The notes beneath the pieces are model-generated. The model saw only the letters and a list, made by a program, of their open reading frames with translations, had not been told where the DNA came from and did not search any database. A DNA stretch of 64,000 nucleotides from Pseudoips prasinana (lineage: Eukaryota > Arthropoda > Insecta > Lepidoptera > Nolidae): contig OX621255.1 of the NCBI GenBank assembly GCA_951640165.1, positions 6,758,001-6,822,000 on the forward strand. Direction: 5' to 3'. Made by a program: the position numbers and the translations under genes. Shown one piece after another: positions 41,142 through 50,500 of the stretch (positions are counted from its first letter, which is position 1; each line of letters begins with the position of its first letter).

Positions 41142-44100
41142 ATGGCACAAGTAATTTTCGCAGTAATTTTATCTATAATCACATTCGCTTTAACCAAAGC
41201 AGCTAGTACTAAAAATGTTGCACCCACGACTACGACCCAAGCCTACATGAGCACAGAATCCACTATGACAACTCCTGGAGACCAGGACAGCAGCATTGAT
41301 AGCACTGAGTTCGATACAGCGGCCATAATGAACATGTGTAATGATTCTTTCCGGATTGAAATGTGTAAGTGTTTTGTTTAAGTGTTCACATACTAACGTA
41401 AAAACAATGTTCCCCGGGACAGAGGCTAGAAGTCTGCACGGGACCTATTATAGTGTACAAGTGTGAGTGTTAAAACAGATGCACTCTCTATATAAATACA
41501 AAAAACAATAACAAAACAATATTAATTAATAAAATTATCTAATAATAAATATGAATTAATATGGCGACAGAATAGATATTTTAACTAACATTATTTTAAC
41601 TATTACATTATTAATTAATTTGTATCTATAAATTTAGCTATACCATACTTGAAATAACATGTTATCTCTCAAATTTGCAACGCCTGCAAAAGGCCGCTAA
41701 GTTCTAAGCACCACTATTAAATAATAAGACCTGTTTGTACACTTAGTAAGCAAATAAATGATTTTGATTTTATATTTATAGACGGGCATGTTGGCGTGGT
41801 AGGTAGATACGCTGCCTTTCATGCCGGAGGTCTTGGGTTTGATTCCCACCCGGGACAAATATTTGTGTGCATGAACATGTCTGTTTGTCCTGAGTCTGGG
41901 TGTAAATTATCTATATAAGTATGTATTTACAAAAGAAAAATAGTATATGTAGTATATCAGTGATCTGGTTTCCATAGTACAAGCTCTGCTTAGTTTGGGA
42001 TCAGATGACCGTGTGTGAATAATGTCCCAGGATATTATTATATTTCATTATCTTTTAATACGTGCTGCCAGGAGGAAAACAGGACCGACGATGGCTTTAA
42101 GTAGCCCGAGACACCAAAGTTTAAAACCACCCAATTCCTGGCTCCAACTCCACTCTTGGCTGCTAAAGAAACAGTTTTTTGACTGATAAAGTAATTGTTG
42201 GACTTCTATTTCTTTAGCGCGACTACGGATCGATTTCGTGGTCTAAGTCGTGGGTTCGCTCCCCACCCAGGACAAATCTTTGTGTGTGGTTATTTGTTCT
42301 GTGACTGGGTGTAATATACTATCTATAATATGGATGTATTTATAAATAAATAAGTATATTATCAGTTGTCTGGTTACCATACTACAGGCTCTATCTAGTT
42401 TGGGATCAGATGATGTTCTTATTCTTATTCTTCTGGTGGCGGCTATTTCCAGTCCCCGGAGGTCCTGGTAACACTGCGTCCAGTGATGAACTATTGTGCT
42501 CGCCGCTCCAACTAAACTTCCCTGTCTAACCCTGCAACATAGATAAATTGCAGAATCTTTTTGGCAGTAGTATCGATAACATCATCCTGGTGCAAGAAGT
42601 GTTGGCCCAGGACGGTGTTACGTTTATGCATCAGTGGCTCACAGTAACAGAGCAGTAGAGGTGTTTTGTCTGCGTTATTTCAGAATCTACACACTCTACA
42701 GTCTCCGATGCCCACCGTGATCAGATGATGTTAGTTGTCCCAAGATATTTATAATTATTTATTTACTTAAGTAAATTTCCTCTATTTGTGCTCTAATTTG
42801 GTTTAAGGTAATAAAGAAGTATTCAATAAATAATAACTGTCTTGTATTTCCATTGCAGCCTATTTGGAGTCGCTGAATATGAGTGGCAGTTTTATCGATG
42901 AGACTGACAAAACACCTAAGGTAACATGTGACTAGTAACTATAATTTTATAATAATAGTTTAACCTCAATCAAACGATCTTTTCACATGTCTATCAGCTC
43001 ACACAACGCTTATTTATTTTTAATTTTTTTAGTCCGTAAAATTATTTTCTAGAAGAATACTTAAATGAAAAATTTAAACTAATTATAATTATTTCTGATA
43101 TTTATTGTTATTAATTCAAGCATTTTCTTTAGTAATTATATCATTTTGTATTCAGAATTTTCACTGTACTCTTTTGGACCTTGCATCCAATATCTGACAC
43201 AGCTATCAAGCAAGGACTCGCTAATTTTGTTTCTTTTTATTTTTGTAACTTAGACGGTTCAACCAAATAAATAAATTTGATTCTCAATCATACATTCATA
43301 GTGCATTTAACCTAATTAAAACCTAATTTATTAATACATATGTTTCACAAATAAATGATTATGATACGATACAAATGGCAGACCTAAATATCTACATGTA
43401 GGTACCTAACATGTAGATATTTAGGTCTGCCGTTTGTATCGTTAACTACGAACGACTTAAAAAGATGCAGCAAGAATGAAAAATGAAAATGAAAAATGTT
43501 TATTGTGTCTCAGATGGTTACATCAGCAAATGTGAATGAAACAGCCCCAGTAAGTAATTAATAATACTTGTGTTGGGGTTGTCTCGCTCCTTCCCTAACT
43601 CCATACTTTACAATATTTAAGAAAGTATGGAATTAGAGAAGGAGAGAAGAATAGTCCTTCTTTGGTAGCCATTTTGTTATGATGAAGAAGAGCGGACTAG
43701 TCACTCTTTGCAGTCCTCTTAATTTCGTTCAATGTCATGCTCTCTTTGTTATGTTTTACTAGTGTTCCCTATGCTGAATACTGAGTACAGTCGTCAGTTC
43801 TATACCTATGATGCACCTGGCCTCGACTATCCGTCTTCTCAACGTCAGTTAACTCTTTATTTTTTTATTCTGACATCCTAGTGTTTTCTCCGATGCGTGC
43901 TAGAGAACACAGGAATACTATCGGTGGATGGCCAACAGTTCAACACGGCACGAGCAGCCACCATATTCGCGGGGGAACGAAATGGGAAACCAATGGATGA
44001 CCTCAGTGACATGACTGCTCTCTGCGCTAATAGAGGTGACCTTTATGTAATTGTTATTAGTGTTAAGGTTCGATCCCGTCACAGAACAGCTATTTGTGTT

Positions 44101-45311
44101 AGCTGTTCTGAATCTATGTATACTTTGAGTCCGTGAAATGCGAGTTTGTAAAGTACCCCGCAATACAGAGATTCGTTTCGCTAGGTCGGGCGTTGTACTG
44201 TCTTTAAAAAAAAAACTAAAGAATACTCCACTATTGCGTACGAATATAAGAGCTATGACAGGAATGATATTTTAAGATGATTTTGTATGATGATAGTAGG
44301 TGATACAGTAAAATAGATTTATACCACTTCAGAACCATCAATCAATCAATCATTTATTTATTTGCTAGAATGTGGTTACAATAGCAGGTAGTAATACATA
44401 CAATATAAAATCCAACACATTCTGCCGCTTAAGGCGTGCAAATTTAGTACATTCCAGACAATATGTATTAAAAATACCTGTAGCTTAAACCTAAACATAG
44501 TCTCTTTGACAACAACTTAATACAAGCTAGCTAAATATCATTACTATTATAAACTAAATTTTATAAATTTTAACAAACCGTGTACCTAAATATCTATACC
44601 TATGTAACTAGAATTAATTATGTATACTTAACTATATTACTACAAACATGTTCTGACTATTTACAAGCGCTTTTTAAAGTCGTACGTGAATAAAAACCTA
44701 TTTTATTTTACGTGGCAATGCTGCCAGCATTCTGGAAACGTTACCCACTGGCACAAATTTTGAATCCGATGTTTTTAGCGTTTAGATTTTAATTTAGCAT
44801 TAACTATTATTAATATTCCGAATTGTTATTCTTAATTGTATTTTATAGCCTTGATTATGCCAAACACTCCTTTAGTCGACCTGTTTCTCCCATTGTTTTA
44901 CATATCCGCAGATTTTATGTTATTTATTTATTCCTAGCAGTGCCCCGCAGTTTTACCCGCGTTAAGCTTTATGTATTAGCCTATATGTTAATCCAGGGTG
45001 TAAGGTAACTCCTTACCACTTTTTATTAAAATTCGCTCCAGGCGTTTAGACGTGAAGAAGTAACAAACATACACACTCCCACACTCGCCCACTCGCAAAC
45101 TTTCGTCTTTATAATATTAAGTGTGATAGCAGCTAAAATATGTAGCATCTTTTCGTAGTATGTAGTGATACAAAAACTCCAACTCAACTGAAAGTCGTTA
45201 TGCTTATAATAATAATTATTTCCAGAGGAAACTTGCCCTTGCGACAGGGCCTACAAGTTCTTGAGATGTCTGATGTCAATGGAGATTGAGAGATACGAAA
45301 CTGTTACATAA
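41142..45311 (+). CDS. Odorant-binding protein, five exons
   Basis: Exons 41142-41364, 42859-42920, 43514-43549, 43882-44035 and 45226-45311 are joined in phase by GT-AG introns and give 186 residues. Members are small secreted helical carriers of hydrophobic odorants or other ligands in sensillar lymph. Visible: signal peptide (MAQVIFAVILSIITFALTKA); C1 in MNMCNDSFRIEM; C2-x3-C3 in CFLRC; 'TGILSVDGQQFN'; C4 in TALCANRG; C5-x8-C6 in PCDRAYKFLRC. Spacing is 41-3-42-9-8, within the family range. Odd points: a Thr/Ser-rich stretch of about 40 residues (VAPTTTTQAYMSTESTM) before C1, an additional Cys two residues before C5, and a 36-nt exon 3 (MVTSANVNETAP). Introns hold SINEs, a LINE fragment and a Helitron. 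AATAAA at 45426 follows the stop by 115 nt. Confidence 0.88.
41783..42040 (+). repeat. SINE-A, copy 6, uninterrupted
   Basis: The best intact SINE-A copy, from GACGGGCATGTTGGCGTGG to 'aatgtcccaggatattatta'. It serves as the reference that reveals insertions in copies 4 and 5. In intron 1 of the odorant-binding protein. Confidence 0.88.
42215..42760 (+). repeat. SINE-D, copy 2, split by a LINE
   Basis: The body includes box B-like GGGTTCGCTCC and 'tctatctagtttgggatcag', is interrupted at 42418-42718, then continues 'agttgtcccaagatatttat'. In intron 1 of the odorant-binding protein. Confidence 0.75.
42418..42718 (-). mobile_element. 5'-truncated LINE fragment
   Basis: Flanked by an exact 14-bp duplication GATCAGATGATGTT (42404-42417, 42719-42732). 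The minus strand reads VGIGDCRVCRF, then NNADKTPLLLCYCEPLMHKR and KKILQFIYVAGL, resembling the Cys-His end of I/R1-group LINE polymerases. Its 3' tail is AGAATAAGAATAAG. Confidence 0.75.
43367..43441. repeat. Inverted repeat, arms about 33 bp
   Basis: 'acaaatggcagacctaaata' with 'tctacatgt', then the complement ending 'cagacctaaatat' reversed; short central spacer. In intron 2 of the odorant-binding protein, 73 bp before its 36-nt exon. Confidence 0.9.
44058..44171 (+). repeat. SINE-E, 5'-truncated
   Basis: 'aaggttcgatcccgtcacag' (box B region) and 'gtaaagtaccccgcaataca'. It begins about 22 bp after exon 4 of the odorant-binding protein. Confidence 0.7.
44338..44705 (+). mobile_element. Repeat family G 3' end beside a LINE tail
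   Basis: It begins with (ATCA)n and 'atttatttatttg', a minus-strand LINE tail like that at 32636. From 44455 it matches family G ('aaacctaaacatagtctc', 'gttctgactatttacaagcg', 'gaataaaaacc'). In intron 4 of the odorant-binding protein. Confidence 0.6.
44934..45126 (-). mobile_element. Non-autonomous Helitron, diverged
   Basis: Minus strand: TCACACTTAATATTATAAAG at the start, hairpin GCGGGTAAAACTGC, then GGGGCACTGCTAG at the end. Related to the 35079 copy. In intron 4 of the odorant-binding protein. Confidence 0.7.
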
Positions 45312-45425
45312 ATCTCCATGAATCTTCATTCGCCATACTGCCCTAGTACCTACCAATTTTCGCCGAATACCTACAACTGATTAAATTCGTTATTGTAGTG
45401 ATGTTAATTATTAGAGTAGTGTGTA

Positions 45426-45431
45426 AATAAA
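45426..45431 (+). terminator. Poly(A) signal AATAAA
   Basis: 115 nt after the stop codon of the odorant-binding protein gene. Confidence 0.6.
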
Positions 45432-45469
45432 CTATTTATTGATGCAACTTTATTTATTGCTTTTATTTC

Positions 45470-45735
45470 GTAGACACACTTTTTTATATCAGAGGGCGAG
45501 AAACGAGCAAGTGGGTCATCTGATGATAAGTGATCACTGCCGCCCATGGACACTCGCGAAACCAGACGAGTCGCGGGTGCGTTGCCGGCCTTTAAGAGTC
45601 AGCAAACAAGTGTTGCTAACCCTTCCCCCCACCCCAATGAGTTCTGGCGACCTCACTCACACTCGGAAACACAACATTAAAATTATTTATGTTATTAAGG
45701 AATGTCTTCTGTAAGGTGGAGGTGCTTCCCAAGTC
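45470..45735 (-). repeat. Dispersed repeat family F, copy 2
   Basis: 'ttttttatatcagagggcg', 'gatcactgccgcccatggac', 'gttgccggcctttaagagtc' and 'ggaatgtcttctgtaaggtg' match the copies at 17880 and 56905. Confidence 0.75.
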
Positions 45736-45814
45736 GGGCTGCTCTTTGAGCGAATTAACGCTATGCCCTACAATTTAGGTCTATTTCATTCTATGTTGTA
45801 TATAAACATACAAA

Positions 45815-45995
45815 TGGTACAACCGGAAGAGGAAGACGTCGTAGAACATTCTCTCACTAAATCGGAGACGTTCTCCAGAAAGGCCAGGTCAGAAGTAGTT
45901 ACCCTAAACCGGCGAGCATCTATGAAGAATATAATGACTAACAAATGGAAACCCGTTGTCTCTGCCTACACCTCTGGGCAACAAGCACAGTATGT
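45815..45995 (+). mobile_element. RTE LINE tail fragment
   Basis: Reads TLNRRASMKNIM, then NKWKPVVSAYTSGQQAQ, matching the C-terminus of the long RTE element (61140-61285: [28 protein letters not shown]). 5'-truncated, with a deletion of the '[11 protein letters not shown]' part. Confidence 0.8.
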
Positions 45996-46139
45996 ACAAA
46001 TACAGTTACATTCCCTTATCACAAGACATCTGCAAATTTGCTACGTCCCCCAGAAGTGATGCCCATATCTGTATCTGTTCTTCGTGTACAGTCTCAGCCT
46101 CCAACTAATGCTGCAATATAGTTTTACCATCGACATGAG

Positions 46140-46410
46140 GCGCTCATAGCTAGATACTCTCACCGGTGGCGAGGTTAAGTAACTAGGCTCGCAATCAGTT
46201 CATAAATGGGTAACCGCCAAAGTGGTTTGAGCATCTTCGTACTTCGCAGGGCACGTTAAGTTGTCGGTCCCGGTTGTAGTCATTAGACAACAGTCGTTAA
46301 GCCATGTCAGAGGCCTACTGGGCGGCTTGAACAACTCTGAGTAGGGTAACCACTGCCCATACGATAAGCAAGCAGTCGAAGATAAGAAAAGCAAAAAGAG
46401 ATTTATCTTA
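46140..46410 (+). repeat. 5S rRNA-derived SINE, copy 1
   Basis: The head resembles the 3' half of 5S rRNA: 'gaggttaagtaactaggctc' and 'aatgggtaaccgcc' correspond to the 5S box A/IE/box C promoter region. The body is 'agggcacgttaagttgtcgg', 'ggcctactgggcggcttgaa' and 'gggtaaccactgcccatacg', with an AAGC/AAGT-type tail. Other copies: 49640 (-), 56690, 58120. Confidence 0.75.
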
Positions 46411-47110
46411 TACACTCTAACTGTTTACTATGAACTAATGTTTCAGCCAAGAGTGTCACGTTTTACAAATTTGCTCCTCAATGCTTAAAAGTACACACAT
46501 CAAAATTTCACATCCAATTGAGATATTTTCAACCTATTTTTTACTATGAAGGACTTTAATTTACGCTGTAGTCAAAGGAGGATAATGATTATTTAAAATT
46601 TTATACTAAGTACCTATATAATAATATTAATTTAAAAATTATATATTCATAGTAATTAATAAGGTTAGATTAGTTTGAAATTATTAAAAGATATTATATT
46701 CACCTTTTATATAATTTAAGATGTTAAAATTTATGTACTTTAAGATGTTATAAGAAATGTATTTGCAACAACCTAACAGGGTTCATGTTTGACACAAATT
46801 ATATGCATTAACACCTATTGTAACACATGAATGCAATAAAGAACTTGAACTTGAACTTGAGGAGATTTTTGCGTTTATTCAATGAGCTGGGAAGTTTTGG
46901 TAGCCGTATGGTTTCCGACGGAGAACGAATAACAGGGCCACCCCATACCATCCCGTGGGTGTCGTAAAAAGCGACTAAAGGATACACCAGTAATTATCCG
47001 GGCAGCAGCACCACCTGTGTACTAGGCTACCACCTGCTGTCACCAACTCGCGTTACTACGGCAAACCACTTCTATAATATATCGTTAAAATAAATTTCTA
47101 AGTAAAAATA
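46411..47110. other. Intergenic
   Basis: AT-rich. At 46835-46860 there is a retroposon-like tail, AATAAAGAACTTGAACTTGA, with three AACTTG units. 46900-47060 contains a GC-richer stretch ('cccataccatcccgtgggtg') of unknown origin. Confidence 0.35.
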
Positions 47111-47114
47111 AAAA

Positions 47115-47348
47115 TTTCTCAGTATCAACCCGAAGTCTGGGAGTTGACGGTATTATACCCCGGTGCCTCGGAGAGCACGTAAAGCCGTCGCTACCAGACC
47201 TCATTCCGGTCATGTCGCTAGTCGACCCACCGAATCATGAAATTGATGGAAAGTGCCTCTAAGTTTGCGGACACACTTGTGCACTATAAGATGTGCCGCG
47301 CACATGGCTAATCTCCAATGAGACTGGCCGCCGTGGCCGAAATTCGAC
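47115..47348 (+). repeat. SINE-B, 5'-truncated copy
   Basis: From 'aacccgaagtctgggagttg' to 'ctggccgccgtggccgaaat'; no tRNA head. Confidence 0.8.
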
Positions 47349-47446
47349 ATTATTTTATATTATTCAAAAAAAAGATACTTTTGATTGTTTTTTCGATTCT
47401 AAGTTCACAAGACAAAATAAAAATGCAAAAAATAAATATGTAACAC

Positions 47447-47452
47447 TTTATT
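47447..47452 (-). terminator. Poly(A) signal, astacin gene
   Basis: TTTATT on the plus strand (AATAAA on minus), 73 nt past the stop codon of the protease gene. Confidence 0.6.
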
Positions 47453-47525
47453 AAATACAAACAGGGACTAGGGTTTAATCTTACATCTATCAGATCTTTG
47501 GGCGCACATGAACAGCAAGCTTATA

Positions 47526-50500
47526 TTAAGACTTAATGCCAAATAAGTTTTGGAAGAATGACCCAATTCCGGCGAGAGTCGGATTCTGGGTTGTACCGTA
47601 TCCCGCAGTGACACCAGGTCCCGTCGTATATACACCTGATCCAGTTGTCTGCACTTCACTGAAATATAATATGTAAATTAGAAATAGATAACACAATAAC
47701 ACACATAACACAATTATTTGTTCTGTGTTTAGTTGTAATTTATCAATAATATGTCATTATCATCAGCATCATATCAACCAAAAGTCGTGCACTGCTGGAC
47801 AAAGGCAATAATAGTTCACTATAGATACATTTGTTATAATCCACCTCTCTCAATATCTCTTTCATACTTGAATTACAGGCTAAAATACTCACTCTTTCTT
47901 GCAATTGTACATGTTGTTAATTTTTTTCACATCACTGCGGCTGAGTCCTTCTCTTTGCCCCAATCTTACACCTCCAATCTGTAATGATAAATTTTGTGTA
48001 AAGCAATTAATATCTGATATTCGAAATAACTTCTGGAAAAAAAATCTGGATGATAAGGCTTGTTTGTTGTTGAAAAGGTGGTAAAGTAGTGGTTATGTGT
48101 AGACAGACAGTGTTGGGTGTTGATGGTGGTTGCGTTGTGGTAACGACGTGGCTCCGATGGGGTCGAAAATATGTTCAGCGCAATTGTTTCTACATGACGT
48201 TTACTACCAGCCTAGGAGGCTTTCACCAAATGGAACTAGTCATTTTCATATAAATCATCGCCCACACGGTTGTAGAGTGGTTGTGGTACGTCTTAAACAA
48301 GCCTAACGCGCATGCAGCTCTCATAATTTCAAAATATTAACTTCTTCTTTCTCGTGAACTTTATAAGCTGTACAATTTGATCTGAGTTTTGAAGGAGTAG
48401 TAACGGAATAAACATAAAAGTTATATTAATAAATACCTTGGGCTCAATAGTTCTTTGGTTGTTCTTTGAAAAGGCGTACTCGGAGTAGTGCATCACACTG
48501 TTGAAGTCATAGGGCACGCCGAAGTCGTTTGTGTGCTTCGCGGGTGCTTTCTTAAAGTTGTTCTCAGTGCCTGCGAATCATTGCATTAGTCTATGTTGCT
48601 TGGAAACATTATAAGAATTACAACCTTACTAAGAAAACGCCCGAGAAAATGAATAAAATATAATTTTTGCTGATTCTGATATGCATCGTGCATTTCTGGT
48701 GATCCGATGGCGGGAATTTCCTTACCTTATTGTTACTATGATAATTTTAAGAATAATTTGAGTATTCATATTGCTTGCTTGAGTTCACATTGCCCGCTAT
48801 TTGACCTAAGCAGAATCGCAAACGTATGCTAAATTGCCCGTGCCGCATAGAAATAAATTCTTCCATGATTTACAACTGCCTCATCTGAACCTAACCAGCT
48901 CAAATAATGCCTCCAGCTTTACGGTGGAGCATATATTATTTTTTAAGCTCTTTCTATAGCTTTAACAATTTATCCTCTCCTCACAAGATGAACAACAGAA
49001 AAGTTACAATCATATTAAACTTAACGGAGATCTTAATTAGTTTTTTTTTGTGAGGGACTGGTGCCTAATTTCGATTTTTAACAAAACCTGTATTACACAT
49101 AAATAATGGAGATACATATAATGAACTTCGCTGCGATATTCATGACAGTTAGATGACGCAGAATCTCCATACGGACCACTTAGTTCCATGGCGAAGTGTC
49201 ATGGAAAGAAATATAAATTGTTGCTCCTCATTTGGAAGCGAAGTACAGCTGCACCCATGTAGTCAAATAGGTTATAATGTTTGAGAACTCATTAGAGTAA
49301 CGCCTAAGGGAGGTTGAAAAAAATTTATAAATAGTTAGTCTTAAGAAATGCCTTAAAAGTCAGTCAGCTTTCGATTATGGTGGCCTATACTCAACTCAAC
49401 GGCGACTGGCTAATTACGCAGGACATGATGTATTGCACAAGCGTGTCTGATGACAAGATTGGAAAGAGATCATCACGACAGATTCACGTGCATTCCGAGG
49501 CACGGGTGTATAATGCCGTGGACTTCCAGGCTACGGGCTGCTAGTTCTATCCCAATAAACTTAGTAACATTTTTTGGCCCGACCAGGGATTATCAGTGGT
49601 TGAAAACGCTACTGCTAGACGAAGGACGCAGTTAATTAGTATTACTTATCGTATGGGCAGTGTTTACCCTAGCGTCAGAATTGTTCAAGCCGCCCAGAAA
49701 TCCACTGACATCGCTTAACGACTGTTGTCTAAGGCTACAACTGGGACCGGCAACTTAACGTGCCATCTGGACCACTTAGACGCTCAGAAGTTAAACCATT
49801 TTGGCGGTCACCCATCTATGAAGTGACCGCGAGCCTAGTTGCTTGACCCCGCCGATCTAGCAGTACCTGATCAAAGTAAGATATCTCAAAACAATTCTAA
49901 TATTACCAGGCTTGATGTTATTATAACGGATATAAACGTGGTCGTCGCGTTCTGGGCGACTCTGCTCATGCATGAAGCCGACAGCGTGAAGAAGCTCATG
50001 GATCACGGTGCCCTTCTTCGACACGCACCCTGGTGTTTGTAAGTTCACTTCTTGACGACCACCTGGAGATGACGAAAACAGTTACAGAAGTTTCTCTAAG
50101 GAAGCTAACTTCTAGTCCTCTTAAATGATGTGAAGCACTTTCCAGAATAGTACTGCTTTGGAATAATCAATTCAATAATTAATTGAAATTACTATATGAA
50201 ATTATTTTTAATCGTTACACATCGGTAGTGTATCAACCTTCGAGCATTTAATGCTCGAAGGTATCAACACTAAAAAAGAGCTGTTTATTTTAAAATGGAA
50301 AATACCAATGCAAATGTTACCTAGTCTTTTGGACGCCGTTGTCACAAATACGTGACTAGCTGAAACTTACTCTGTACGCCAACGTCACAGATTATGTCAA
50401 AAATACGGTGTACCATAACACGACGTAATCCACGATATAATAATGTGTTAGAATCCCTATTTTTCGTACATATTTGGACTGAATTAGTGGCATGGCGCTA

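Noticed and set aside
49839..50042. Plus-strand frame over the zinc-site exon
   Set aside because: Antisense shadow of the astacin exon 50062-49907.
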